From the NCBI RefSeq assembly GCF_001375595.1, contig NZ_CVJQ01000001.1:2445001-2509000 (forward strand): DNA of 64,000 nt, in the 5' to 3' direction. The stretch is from Phenylobacterium immobile (ATCC 35973). Lineage in GTDB: Bacteria > Pseudomonadota > Alphaproteobacteria > Caulobacterales > Caulobacteraceae. Both the position numbers and the translations under genes were made by a program. The notes beneath the pieces are model-generated. The model saw only the letters and a program-made list of their open reading frames with translations, made no database searches and was not told the origin of the DNA. The stretch's first letter is position 1. Each line of letters opens with the position of its first letter. Shown piece after piece: positions 54,029 through 62,578 of this stretch.

Positions 54029-54898
54029 ATGTGCGAAAAAGATGACTTGGGCCTGATCAGCTACAACGACGTCACCCGTCGCGGCTTCACGGCCATGGCC
54101 GCGGGCGGCATCGCCGCGGCGGCCGGCGCGGGCGCTGCTGTGGCGGCCGCGGCCGTCGAGGAACGCAACGTCATGGTGAAGACCCCCGATGGCGAATGCG
54201 ACGCGGCGCTGTTCCTGCCGCAAGGCCTGGGCGCAAAGCCCGGCGTGGTCTTCTGGCCCGACATCTTCGGCCTGCGCCCGGCGATGCGCGACATGGGCCG
54301 CCGCCTGGCTGGCGAGGGCTACGTCGTCCTCGTGGTGAACCCCTTCTATCGCGGCGGCGACGCCGAGAGCATCGCCGCCAAGGCCGCCCCGCTCACCGAT
54401 CGCATGGAAAAGATGAAGGTCTTCGGCGCCGAGCGCGCCAAGCACACTGACGACGCCATCGCCAGCGACGCCAAGACCTTCGTCGCCTACCTCGACGCGC
54501 TCGCTGAGACCTCTGACGCCAAGGTCGGCGTTCAGGGCTATTGCATGGGCGGTCCGCTATCCTTCCGCACGGCCGCGGCGGTCCCTGCCCGTATCGGCGC
54601 GGTGGGGAGCTTCCATGGGGCCGGCCTGACCACCGACCAACCCAACAGCCCGCACCTGCTGGTCGCCAGCACGGACGCGACCTACCTCGTCTGCATCGCC
54701 AAGAACGACGACGGGAAGGATCCCCAGTCCAAGGTCATCCTCACGGAGACCTTCGCCAAGACCGGCAAGTCCGGCACGGTCGAAGTCTACGGCGGCGACC
54801 ACGGCTGGTGTGTTCCCGACAGCGCCGTCTACAACCAGGGCGAAGCCGAACGCGCCTGGGGCAACCTGCTCAAGACGTACAAGACCGCCTTGGTCTGA
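54029..54898 (+). CDS. Dienelactone hydrolase family protein, Cys-nucleophile copy
   Basis: Paralogue of the preceding gene, 289 residues, closely similar throughout (both share KPGV, WPDIFGLRPA, VVLVVNPFYRGG and FHG segments). The nucleophile elbow is GVQGYCMGGPL, the canonical cysteine of dienelactone hydrolase. The histidine is in YGGDHGWCVPD. A Tat-like TRRGFTAMAAGG starts the signal region. GGAG precedes the ATG. The pair arose by tandem duplication, and the copies have since diverged at the active residue. Confidence 0.92.
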   Translation: MCEKDDLGLISYNDVTRRGFTAMAAGGIAAAAGAGAAVAAAAVEERNVMVKTPDGECDAALFLPQGLGAKPGVVFWPDIFGLRPAMRDMGRRLAGEGYVVLVVNPFYRGGDAESIAAKAAPLTDRMEKMKVFGAERAKHTDDAIASDAKTFVAYLDALAETSDAKVGVQGYCMGGPLSFRTAAAVPARIGAVGSFHGAGLTTDQPNSPHLLVASTDATYLVCIAKNDDGKDPQSKVILTETFAKTGKSGTVEVYGGDHGWCVPDSAVYNQGEAERAWGNLLKTYKTALV

Positions 54899-54910
54899 AT
54901 TCGCCTTTGA

Positions 54911-54963
54911 TCCCGGAAGCCGCGCAAGCGGCGTCCGGGATCCTGGGGCCGCCGCAGGGCGCT
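54911..54963. repeat. Palindromic repeat, copy 1, left of the GIY-YIG gene
   Basis: A 53-base unit starting TCCCGGAAGCCGCGCAAGCG and ending GCCGCCGCAGGGCGCT. Within it TCCCGGA-like arms can pair with GTCCGGGA around a CCGCGCAAGCGG loop. A nearly identical copy in the same orientation lies at 55333-55386 (one indel and about three differences). It ends directly at the stop codon of the GIY-YIG gene. Confidence 0.85.
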
Positions 54964-55257
54964 TCAGCTGTTGAACGTTTCATAGAGGTCCAGCCAGAGC
55001 GGGTTGGCTTCTTCAATGCGCCTGATCTTCCACGCGCGACGCCAGCGCTTGATCCGCTTCTCAGCGGTGATCGCCTCGTCCGCCGTTGGAAACTCTTCGT
55101 ACCAGACCAGTCGGGTCACCCCATGGCGCGCCGCGAACCCATCGCCCTCGCGCTGCTGGTGTGTCCAGACCCGCCGCGACAGATCGCCCGTGACGCCCGT
55201 ATAGAGCGTTCCGTTTCGCTGGCTGGCGAGGATGTAGACGTAGAAGCTGCGTTCCAC
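54964..55257 (-). CDS. GIY-YIG nuclease family protein (UPF0213-like)
   Basis: Single-domain GIY-YIG protein of 97 residues. The motif is visible as YVYILAS at the start, TLYTGVTGDLSRRVWTH with the catalytic arginine, and a glutamate in the later AITAEKRIKRWRR helix. The function of such short members is unknown; they resemble the nuclease core of homing endonucleases and of UvrC. The whole intergenic unit is made of the gene plus the palindromic repeats on both sides, with little else, which suggests they travel together. Confidence 0.9.
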   Translation of the reverse strand: MERSFYVYILASQRNGTLYTGVTGDLSRRVWTHQQREGDGFAARHGVTRLVWYEEFPTADEAITAEKRIKRWRRAWKIRRIEEANPLWLDLYETFNS

Positions 55258-55270
55258 CGCCCTGCAGAAC

Positions 55271-55386
55271 CCTCCTGGGTCCCGGGCCTCCGCTTCGCTC
55301 CGCCCGGGATGACGGAGAAATATAGACTGTCATCCCGGAAGCCGCGCAAGCGGCTGTCCGGGACCCAGGGGCCGCCGCAGGGCGCC
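55271..55386. repeat. Palindromic repeats, inverted copy plus copy 2, right of the GIY-YIG gene
   Basis: Positions 55333-55386 repeat the left-hand unit (TCCCGGAAGCCGCGCAAGCG onward) in the same orientation. Positions 55271-55312 hold a diverged copy in inverted orientation (CCTGGGTCCCGGGC, a different loop, then GCCCGGGATGACGG), so the two can pair across GAGAAATATAGACTG. The unit ends at the stop codon of the HAD gene. The CTGGGTCCCGG/CCGGGACCCAGG arms make a long hairpin that could also terminate transcription from both sides. Confidence 0.8.
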
Positions 55387-56081
55387 TAGCCCAACCCCCG
55401 CACCCAGGCTGGCAGTTCGCTGATCGCGCCCAGCTCGACGAACCGTGGATGACCCTCCGGCGCATCAGCGACTTCGTGGGCCCAGATCAGAGGATAGGGC
55501 ACATAGGCCGCCGCGGCCCCGGCCCCGAGCGCGGGCAGGATGTCCGACTTCATCGAATTGCCGCACATCACTGCGGCCTCAGGCCCCGTCCCGTGCCGCG
55601 CGAAGATCCGCGCATAGGTGTCGACACGCTTTTCGCTGACGATCTCCACGCCGCTGAACAGGTCGCCCAGGCCGGAGGCCGCCAGCTTCTGCTCCTGGTG
55701 CAAAAGGTCGCCCTTGGTGATCAGCACGAGGCGGTAATCCTGGGACAGCTCATCCAGCGCTTCGGCCACGCCCGGCAGGGGCTCGGCCGGATGAGCCAGC
55801 ATCTCGCGGCCGGCCGCCAGGATCTCGGCCACCACCCGCGGCGGCGCCTGGCCCTCCGTCAGCTCCATGGCCGTCTCGATCATCGACAGCGTGAAGCCCT
55901 TCACCCCATAGCCGTAGAGCGCCAGGTTCCGCCCCTCGATCTCCGCCAGCCGGGCTTCGATCACGGGCGTTTCAGCCACCTCGGTCAGCAGGCCGCAGAA
56001 CCGATCGTGGGTCAGCCGGAAGATGGTTTCGTTGTGCCAGAGGGTGTCGTCGGCGTCCAAGCCGACCGTCAGGATGCGCAT
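55386..56081 (-). CDS. HAD-family hydrolase
   Basis: Phosphatase-like HAD superfamily protein of 231 residues. Motif I is GLDADDTLWHN with the nucleophile aspartate, motif II LVLITKGD, motif III lysine in VSEKRVDTYARIF, and motif IV CGNSMKSDILPAL. A helical cap lies between motifs I and II. The substrate is not predictable. It is divergent from carA, and its 3' end abuts the palindromic repeats. Confidence 0.9.
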   Translation of the reverse strand: MRILTVGLDADDTLWHNETIFRLTHDRFCGLLTEVAETPVIEARLAEIEGRNLALYGYGVKGFTLSMIETAMELTEGQAPPRVVAEILAAGREMLAHPAEPLPGVAEALDELSQDYRLVLITKGDLLHQEQKLAASGLGDLFSGVEIVSEKRVDTYARIFARHGTGPEAAVMCGNSMKSDILPALGAGAAAAYVPYPLIWAHEVADAPEGHPRFVELGAISELPAWVRGLG

Positions 56082-56142
56082 GGCCGCTAGATACCCGCAT
56101 TGACCGGGCCGGACCTAGTCATTACCTACGCGACCGTTTGCG

Positions 56143-56183
56143 AAAAGGCGTCTCGGAGTCGAACCTCCTGGCCGCCTTTTTTT
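56143..56183 (+). terminator. Terminator-like hairpin in the carA leader
   Basis: AAAAGGCG pairs perfectly with CGCCTTTT, with an inner stem GGAG/CTCC and a six-base loop, followed by a run of seven T (56177-56183). It lies in the divergent region, 45 bases before carA and after a possible -35 element TTGACC (56100-56105). No gene on the plus strand ends here, so it fits an attenuator for carA better than a plain terminator. The reverse orientation has only four T. Confidence 0.65.
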
Positions 56184-56227
56184 GAGCCTGTTACCTTCCC
56201 GCCCGCAGCCTTGATGAGGATCCGCCG

Positions 56228-57400
56228 ATGAGCCGCGAACTGGCCCCCGGAACAACTGGCGTGCTCGTGCTGGCGGACGGAACTGTCCTGCAAGGGCTCG
56301 GCGTCGGCGCGGTCGGCGAGGCGGTCGGCGAGGTTTGCTTCAACACCGCCATGACCGGCTACCAGGAGATCCTCACCGATCCCTCCTACATGGCCCAGAT
56401 CGTCGCCTTCACCTTCCCCCACATCGGCAATGTCGGCGTGAACACCGAAGACGTCGAGCAGATGTCGGGCGCTGCGGAGACATCGGCTCGGGGCGCGATC
56501 TTCCGCGACCTGCCGACGGATCCGGCCAACTGGCGCGCCGAGTCGACGCTCGCCTCCTGGATGACGCGGCGCGGCGTCGTCGGCCTCTCCGGCGTCGACA
56601 CCCGCGCGCTGACCCGCAAGATCCGCGAGAACGGCATGCCCCACGCCGTCATCGCCCACAGCCCCGACGGCGTCTTCGACCTCGACGCGCTCGCCGCCAA
56701 GGCCCGCGCCTGGGCCGGCCTCGAAGGGCTTGACCTCGCCAAAGACGCCTCCTGCCTCCAGCCCTTCGTCTATGACGAGGGCCTCTGGGAATGGGGTGAA
56801 GGCTACGCCAAGCCCGGCGCCGTGAAATACGAAGTGGTCGTCCTCGACTACGGCGTGAAGCGCAACATCCTGCGCGCCCTGACGTCCGTCGGCGCCCGCG
56901 TCACCGTGGTGCCGGCCTCGACCACCGCCGAGGAGATCCTCGCCCGCAATCCCGACGGCGTCCTGCTGTCCAACGGTCCTGGAGATCCCGCCGCCACCGG
57001 CCTCTACGCCGTGCCGGAGATCCAGAAGCTGGTTGAGAGCGGTACGCCGGTCTTCGGCATCTGCCTCGGCCACCAGATGCTGTCGCTGGCGCTCGGCGCC
57101 AAGACCCGCAAGATGGACCAAGGCCACCACGGCGCGAACCACCCGGTGAAGGACCTCACCACCGGCAAGGTCGAGATCGTCTCGATGAACCACGGCTTCA
57201 CCGTCGACCGCGACAGCCTGCCCGAACCCGTCACCGAGACCCACGTCTCGCTCTTCGACGGCACCAACGCCGGCATCGCGCTCAAGGGCAGGCCGGTCTT
57301 CTCGGTCCAGCATCACCCGGAGGCCTCGCCCGGCCCCACGGACTCCCTCTACATCTTCGAACGCTTCGCCCAGCACATGGACGCCAGGAAGGCCGGCTGA
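56228..57400 (+). CDS. carA: Carbamoyl-phosphate synthase, small (glutaminase) subunit
   Basis: Releases ammonia from glutamine and feeds it to CarB for carbamoyl phosphate, used for arginine and pyrimidines. The 390-residue protein has the N-terminal domain ([20 protein letters not shown]) and the class I amidotransferase domain with nucleophile cysteine in [15 protein letters not shown] and the His/Glu pair in [12 protein letters not shown]. It stands before a YciI-like gene 12 bases later, but carB is not in the window. A hairpin with a T-run lies in its leader. Confidence 0.97.
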   Translation: MSRELAPGTTGVLVLADGTVLQGLGVGAVGEAVGEVCFNTAMTGYQEILTDPSYMAQIVAFTFPHIGNVGVNTEDVEQMSGAAETSARGAIFRDLPTDPANWRAESTLASWMTRRGVVGLSGVDTRALTRKIRENGMPHAVIAHSPDGVFDLDALAAKARAWAGLEGLDLAKDASCLQPFVYDEGLWEWGEGYAKPGAVKYEVVVLDYGVKRNILRALTSVGARVTVVPASTTAEEILARNPDGVLLSNGPGDPAATGLYAVPEIQKLVESGTPVFGICLGHQMLSLALGAKTRKMDQGHHGANHPVKDLTTGKVEIVSMNHGFTVDRDSLPEPVTETHVSLFDGTNAGIALKGRPVFSVQHHPEASPGPTDSLYIFERFAQHMDARKAG

Positions 57401-57412
57401 GGGCGAACGCCT

Positions 57413-57751
57413 ATGACCAAATACCTCATCTCCTTCCCCAGCGAAGCCATGGCGCTGACCCGCGAAGAGTTCCCGATCGTCGCGGCCGAGGCGCGTGCGG
57501 TGATCGAAGAGGCTAAGTTCGCCGGGGTCTATGTGTTCGGCGGCGGGATCAACGAACAGGTCGAGCCCGTGCGGGTCGCCGCCGGCGGGACGGTGTCGCC
57601 GGATATCTATCCAGGCAGCCGTCTCAAGGGCGGCTTCACCGTGCTTGAGCTGGCGACACGCGAAGAAGCCATCGTCTGGGCTGGAAAGATCGCCGCCGCC
57701 TGCCGTTGCGCCCAGGAACTCCGCGAGTTCATGTACGACCCCGCAAGCTAG
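57413..57751 (+). CDS. YciI/DGPF-family small protein
   Basis: Ferredoxin-like small protein of 112 residues. The family pattern is visible: an N-terminal strand KYLISFPSEAM, a helix, GVYVFGGGINEQVEPVRV, and GGFTVLELATREEAIVWAGKIAAACRCAQELREF. Some relatives are dehydrochlorinases or acyltransferases; most have no known function. It is 12 bases after carA and 13 bases before rpiB, so it is likely co-transcribed with both. Confidence 0.82.
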   Translation: MTKYLISFPSEAMALTREEFPIVAAEARAVIEEAKFAGVYVFGGGINEQVEPVRVAAGGTVSPDIYPGSRLKGGFTVLELATREEAIVWAGKIAAACRCAQELREFMYDPAS

Positions 57752-57764
57752 GCGCGCGCCTTCG

Positions 57765-58193
57765 ATGAAGATCGCCATCGGCGCCGACCACGCGGGCTAC
57801 GCCTACAAGCAGCGGATCATCGCCCACCTGCGCGCCGCCGGCCACGCAGTCACCGACTTCGGGACGCACGCCGAGGCCTCGGTCGACTATCCGCGGTTCA
57901 TCCGGCCGGTGGCCGAGGCCGTGGCCCGGGGCGACCACGACCGGGGCATCGTCCTCGGGGGATCCGGCAACGGCGAGGCGATGGCCGCCAACCGGGTGAA
58001 GGGCGTTCGCTGCGGGCTCTGCTGGAACACAGAATCCGCCCGCCTCACGCGCCTGCGCAACGACGCCAACGTCCTGTCCCTCGGCCAGCGCATGATGACC
58101 GTGGAGATGGCGCTCGAGATCGTCGACGTCTTCCTCGCCACCGACTTCGAAGGCGGTCGGCACGTCGCGCGCATCGCGCAACTGGACGCCTGA
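57765..58193 (+). CDS. rpiB: Ribose-5-phosphate isomerase B
   Basis: Interconverts ribose-5-phosphate and ribulose-5-phosphate in the pentose phosphate pathway. The 142-residue protein has IGADHAGYAYK with catalytic aspartate/histidine, TRLRNDANVLSLGQRM and the FEGGRHVARI ending. The catalytic cysteine of the E. coli enzyme (ICGTG) is replaced by glycine in LGGSGNGEAMAANRV; the glutamate in that motif serves as base in actinobacterial RpiB, and probably here. The ATG at 57765 gives the exact family N-terminus; an ORF extending further upstream overlaps the YciI-like gene and is a shadow. Confidence 0.93.
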   Translation: MKIAIGADHAGYAYKQRIIAHLRAAGHAVTDFGTHAEASVDYPRFIRPVAEAVARGDHDRGIVLGGSGNGEAMAANRVKGVRCGLCWNTESARLTRLRNDANVLSLGQRMMTVEMALEIVDVFLATDFEGGRHVARIAQLDA

Positions 58194-58205
58194 GCGGCGA
58201 ACCTT

Positions 58206-59165
58206 TCAGCCGCGATACGGCGCCAGATTGCGGCGGATGCGGTCCAGCACCGGTTCATCCGCCGGCGGCGCCTCGAAGGCCTGGCCGGTGATCGCCTCGA
58301 ACGCCTGGATGTAGACCTGCGAGGTCGCCGCGATCATATCGGCCGGAATCTCCGGGATCGGATCGACGTAGGGATCGACCTGCCCCGCCACCCAGCTGCG
58401 CACGAAGTCCTTGTCGAAAGAGTCCGGTCGTTCGCCCGCGGCGAACTTCGCGGGGTAGGTCTCAGCCATCCAGTAGCGGCTGGAATCGGGCGTGTGGATC
58501 TCGTCGGCCAGCAGGATCTGGCCCGCCGCGTCCGTGCCGAACTCGTACTTGGTGTCCACCAGGATCAGCCCCCGCTCGGCGGCGAGCGCCTGGCCACGGG
58601 CGAACAGCGCCAGCGCATAGACCGAGACCGTCTCCCACTGACCCTCGGTCAGCAGCCCCTGCGCCAGAATCTCGTCCGGCGTCAGCGGCGCGTCGTGGCC
58701 GGCGTCGAAGGCCTTGCTCGTCGGCGTGATGATCGGCTGCGGCAGGCGCTGGTTGTCGCGCAGGCCGTCGGGAAAGACATGCCCGTACATGCTGCGCTGG
58801 CCCTGCTTGTAGAGGGTCAGGATCGACGTCCCCGTCGTCCCCGCCAGATAGTCGCGCACGACGATCTCGACCGGCAGGATCGTCAGCTTGCGCCCCACCA
58901 CCACATTCGGGTCGGGATATTCCAGCACGTGGTTCGGGCAGATGTCGGCGGTCCGGTCGAACCAGTAGCGCGCCATCTGGGTCAGCACCTGGCCCTTGTG
59001 CGGAATGGCCGCCAGCACCCGGTCGAACGCGCTCAGGCGGTCTGAGGCGATGATGATCCTGCGCCCGTCCGGCAGGTCGTAATTGTCACGGACCTTGCCG
59101 CGATAGTGGTTCGGCAGGTCAGCGAAGGTGGCGTCGGCCAGGGCGGCTTGAGCGATAGGCGTCAT
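58206..59165 (-). CDS. purC: Phosphoribosylaminoimidazole-succinocarboxamide synthase (SAICAR synthetase)
   Basis: Joins aspartate to CAIR in purine synthesis, using ATP. At 319 residues it is the long bacterial/yeast-like form. Motifs are the ATP-site strand [31 protein letters not shown], the substrate site [18 protein letters not shown], and [33 protein letters not shown]. It converges with rpiB 12 bases away. The nhaA gene is downstream in genome order but upstream on this strand, separated by 37 bases. Confidence 0.96.
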   Translation of the reverse strand: MTPIAQAALADATFADLPNHYRGKVRDNYDLPDGRRIIIASDRLSAFDRVLAAIPHKGQVLTQMARYWFDRTADICPNHVLEYPDPNVVVGRKLTILPVEIVVRDYLAGTTGTSILTLYKQGQRSMYGHVFPDGLRDNQRLPQPIITPTSKAFDAGHDAPLTPDEILAQGLLTEGQWETVSVYALALFARGQALAAERGLILVDTKYEFGTDAAGQILLADEIHTPDSSRYWMAETYPAKFAAGERPDSFDKDFVRSWVAGQVDPYVDPIPEIPADMIAATSQVYIQAFEAITGQAFEAPPADEPVLDRIRRNLAPYRG

Positions 59166-59202
59166 GTCCCGGTATCGGCGCCACGCCGGGCGCCGTCAAG
59201 GT

Positions 59203-60372
59203 CTAGGCCTTCGCGGGCTTCGCCAGGCCCAGCAGCACCGCGCCGCAGAGGGCCGAAACCAGCGACCCGCACAGCACGCCGACCTTCACCTCGTCTTGCA
59301 GCTCCGGGTTCGGGAAGGCGAGCAGGCCGATGAACAGGCTCATGGTGAAGCCGATGCCGCACAGCAGGGCGACGCCATAGAGCTGCAACCAGGATGCGGC
59401 CGCGGGCAGCGTCGCCAGCCTCAGCCTGATCGCCAGGGCGGCCGCGCCGAACACACCCGCCTGCTTGCCGATGAAGAGGGCGAGCGCCACGCCCAGGGTC
59501 ACAGGCTCGAGCAGCACGCCCGCGCTCATCCCCGCGAACGACACCCCGGCGTTGGCGAAGCCGAAGACGGGCACGATCAGGAACGCGACCCAACGGCTCA
59601 GGCCATGCTCCAGCCGATGCAACGGCGAAGCCATGTCATCGGGCGCCGCCTTGGACCGGCGCAGCGGGATCGTCAGGGCCAGCACCACCCCCGCCACCGT
59701 CGCGTGCACCCCCGAAAGCAGAACCAGCCACCACAGCACGCCGCCCAGGGCCAGATAGGGCGCCAACCTGGCGACTTTCAGCCGGTTCAGGCCGATCAGC
59801 AGCAGGGTGACGACACCCGCCCCGCCGAGCGCCAGCAGGTTCAGCTCGGCGGTGTAGAAGACGGCGATCACCGCCACCGCCGCCAGGTCGTCGACGATCG
59901 CCAGGGTGGCGAGGAACACCTTCAAGCTCGTCGGAACCCGCGAGCCCAGCAACGATAGCACGCCCAGGGCGAAGGCGATGTCCGTCGCCGTCGGGATCGC
60001 CCAGCCGCGCAGGGTCTCGGCCTGGCCTGCGTTGATCGCCGCATAGATCAGGCCGGGCACGACCACGCCGCCCGCCGCGGCGATCCCCGGCAGCGCGCGA
60101 TTGGCCCAGGTCGATAGCTGCCCGTCCAGGAACTCCCGCTTGATCTCCAGGCCGACGAACAGGAAGAACAGGGCCATCAGCCCGTCGTTGATCCAATGCA
60201 GCACGTGGAGCGGGCCGAGCGACATATGGAGGAGTGCGAAGTAACCCTGCGCCAACGGCGAGTTGGCGACCACGAGCGCGAGCGCCGCCGCCCCCATCAG
60301 CAACAGCCCGCCCGCCGCCTCGCTTTCAAGCAAGGCGCGCAGGACCGAAGGACGACGACTGGACGGCCTCAT
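59203..60372 (-). CDS. nhaA: Na+/H+ antiporter NhaA
   Basis: Pumps sodium out in exchange for protons, important at alkaline pH. The 389-residue protein has about twelve membrane segments. Diagnostic segments are [35 protein letters not shown], the paired aspartates of the ion site in [18 protein letters not shown], and [20 protein letters not shown] precedes the ATG at 60372; a longer upstream ORF adds an Arg-rich stretch not seen in the family. It may be transcribed with purC. Confidence 0.95.
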   Translation of the reverse strand: MRPSSRRPSVLRALLESEAAGGLLLMGAAALALVVANSPLAQGYFALLHMSLGPLHVLHWINDGLMALFFLFVGLEIKREFLDGQLSTWANRALPGIAAAGGVVVPGLIYAAINAGQAETLRGWAIPTATDIAFALGVLSLLGSRVPTSLKVFLATLAIVDDLAAVAVIAVFYTAELNLLALGGAGVVTLLLIGLNRLKVARLAPYLALGGVLWWLVLLSGVHATVAGVVLALTIPLRRSKAAPDDMASPLHRLEHGLSRWVAFLIVPVFGFANAGVSFAGMSAGVLLEPVTLGVALALFIGKQAGVFGAAALAIRLRLATLPAAASWLQLYGVALLCGIGFTMSLFIGLLAFPNPELQDEVKVGVLCGSLVSALCGAVLLGLAKPAKA

Positions 60373-60591
60373 GGCGCGGCTCCCCACGCTGGCGGCCCGA
60401 CCAGCGCGAAACCTGACCGGCCAAGATGGCCGAGCACCCATTCTGGCTATCGCATCGGAAAGCGCGGGGCGGCAAGGGCGGCCGTGGTCGGCGCAGCGTT
60501 CACCGCGCTCGCGCGTTCCCTGATGCGGGCAAGCTTAGGCATACGGCCGCGCCAAAGCTGAACGGCCCGATAGCACACCTCAGGAGCATGC

Positions 60592-61200
60592 ATGACCAGG
60601 GCAGCGAGCCAAACCAAGCAGACGGAAGCGAAGGCCACGGCGATTGCGCAGGCGCGCGCCGTGGCGCCGGGCGTGCCGGCTCGGATCGGCTCGACACCCG
60701 CCACGAAGTATCGCGGAAACCCCGCAATTTTCGGGCGCCTGGTCGAGGATCACGACAAGCACCGCGCGCTCCTGGCGATGATCGACGCCACCAGCCCCAA
60801 GGATCCTGCGCGAAAGGCCCTGTTCGAAGAATTCGTCCGCGACGTTCACGGCCATGCTGCGGCGGAAGAGCAGGCGCTGTGGTCCACCGTCATGCGCAAC
60901 CCCGAGACCACCGAGTTCGCGCGCCACGCGGTCGGCGACCATCACAAGCTGGACAAGCTGATGGCGGATGCAGCAGCCCGCGACATCGAAGCGGCGGGCT
61001 GGCTCACTCACTTCGCCGTGCTCAAGGAAGAGTACCTTGAGCACATCCTCGAAGAAGAGACCGAGCAGTTCGTCGAGGCGGAGAAGACCCTGTCCGACGA
61101 GGACCAGCGCTACATGCACAAGGTGTTCAATCGCCGCAAGAAGGCCGAAAAGGCCGCCGCGGTGATCGAGCAGAAGATCGCCCTGAAGCCAATCGCGTAG
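60592..61200 (+). CDS. Hemerythrin-domain protein
   Basis: Predicted di-iron four-helix-bundle protein of 202 residues. The ligand pattern is visible: VEDHDKHRALL on the first helix, HGHAAAEEQALW on the second, VGDHHKLDKLM on the third and EEYLEHILEEETEQF on the fourth. An N-terminal 40-residue Ala/Lys-rich segment precedes the bundle. Relatives store or sense oxygen or nitric oxide, or protect iron-sulfur centres. It is divergent from nhaA and is followed immediately by an IS remnant. Confidence 0.85.
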   Translation: MTRAASQTKQTEAKATAIAQARAVAPGVPARIGSTPATKYRGNPAIFGRLVEDHDKHRALLAMIDATSPKDPARKALFEEFVRDVHGHAAAEEQALWSTVMRNPETTEFARHAVGDHHKLDKLMADAAARDIEAAGWLTHFAVLKEEYLEHILEEETEQFVEAEKTLSDEDQRYMHKVFNRRKKAEKAAAVIEQKIALKPIA

Positions 61201-61221
61201 CGTCGGCGATCCACCGATACC

Positions 61222-61707
61222 GTTGAAGAGGTCGCCGTTCGGCCGGCGTGTATTACGGCCGCAGTTTTCCTGGGAGCCCTTTGGTCCCGGCCAGGGCCGG
61301 CGGCGGGACCAGCTTGGCGAGCTTGCGTAGGTTCTGAGCGGTGGCGGCGAGGTGGAACTCGTCTCGGGCGCCTTGAGGACCGCGAAGCCGCAGGCGGTCG
61401 AGCCTGAGGATGCGCTTGAGGTGGGCGAACAGCATCTCGACCTTCTTCAGCCGACGATCAACATCCGGATCAACCGCTCAGGGTCGATCAAGGGGCGGCC
61501 AATCGAGCTGTAGAACGGCGCGACATGGGCCCCACGCCGTCCAGATCGACAGCTCGGAGCATGTGATCGCCAGGAACGTGGCGATCGAGCGAGAACGTGT
61601 AGAACAGCTCCGCCTGGTCGATCCGTCGTTCGCCCACCATCGCCAGCACTCCCGTCTGACAGGAGTGAATCAGCACCGAGTCAGCCGTTCAACCGACCTT
61701 TTTCAAC
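61222..61707 (-). mobile_element. Degenerate IS1182-like insertion sequence remnant
   Basis: The minus strand encodes the two ends of an IS1182/IS5-type transposase with the middle deleted. The N-terminal piece (from 61676) reads QAELFYTFSLDRHVP. After one missing base at about 61532 it continues APFYSSIGRPLIDPERLIRM. This joins directly to the C-terminal piece VEMLFAHLKRILRLDRLRL and RDEFHLAATAQNLRKLAKL, ending at 61253. The ends GTTGAAGAGGTCG (61222) and, reversed, GTTGAAAAAGGTCGG (to 61707) are imperfect inverted repeats. It cannot move by itself. Confidence 0.82.
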
Positions 61708-61843
61708 GAAATCCACCCGTTGCGGCCATTCGCCCTCCCAGCAGCCGGCCCCCGCTCGCAACGGCCGAGGATTCCCCGCGCCCGCACCGCGTTAGGACGT
61801 CCTGGAACCGTATCGTTAGGCGGGCGAAAGACGCCCCCGCCCC

Positions 61844-62578
61844 CTAGACCGACGCCAGCTTGCCCACCGCCGCGATCGGGCCGGACGGGCCCTCCTGCTT
61901 CGAGCCCCCTAAAGGCTCCACCGACACGGCGATCGCCGAGCCGGCGGTCATCATCGGCTGCATGTCCTGCGCCATCGGCACCATGGCCGAGGCGCCGGGC
62001 GCAATGAAGCCGATGGGCCTGGGCTTGCCGTCGCCGGGGATCACCCACAGCTGGTGCACGTGATCCGGATCGGTTCCGGGGGGCACGAGCGAGGTGACCA
62101 AGAGGCCTTTGCGTTCCGGATCATAGGCGGCGACGAACAGCGCGCCACCGGCCGGCGCGGCCAGACTCGCGCTCATCAACGGGCCGGGCGTCGGCTGGCC
62201 CTGCACCATGACCACGGGCGGCCGGTTCACCACCTGCACCGTAAGCGCCAGGCTGGCGGCGGTCGCCATCAGGGCTCCGATCGTCGCCGTCCGCCAGAAG
62301 ACCACAGCCCCCCGTCGCCGTCGATCGTCGCTTCGCCGGTCCTCGTTGGCCGGCAAGCGCCGCTCGACGGCCGGCCACAGGGTCTCCGGCGCCGCCAGAG
62401 ACGGCACGGTCGCCAGGATCGGGGCCAGCCGTTTGCGCCAGGCCTCGATCAGGGCGGCGAAGGCCGGCTCCTGCACGGCGCGCGCCTCCACGGCGGCGCG
62501 TTCGGCGTCGGTCAGGACGCCGAGCGCGTGCTCGGCGGCCAGGGCTTCGTCGCCCGAAAGTTCAGGACCCTCGCTCAT
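61844..62578 (-). CDS. Anti-sigma factor (RskA-type)
   Basis: Membrane-bound inhibitor of the ECF sigma factor encoded just upstream. The 244-residue protein has an N-terminal zinc-less anti-sigma helix bundle (LAAEHALGVLTDAERAAVE, with WRKRLAPI), one membrane segment (ATIGALMATAASLALTVQVV, about residues 95-116), and an RskA C-terminal periplasmic domain (LVTSLVPPGTDPDHVHQLWVIPGDGKPRPIG). The ATG overlaps the sigma stop (ATGA). Confidence 0.9.
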   Translation of the reverse strand: MSEGPELSGDEALAAEHALGVLTDAERAAVEARAVQEPAFAALIEAWRKRLAPILATVPSLAAPETLWPAVERRLPANEDRRSDDRRRRGAVVFWRTATIGALMATAASLALTVQVVNRPPVVMVQGQPTPGPLMSASLAAPAGGALFVAAYDPERKGLLVTSLVPPGTDPDHVHQLWVIPGDGKPRPIGFIAPGASAMVPMAQDMQPMMTAGSAIAVSVEPLGGSKQEGPSGPIAAVGKLASV

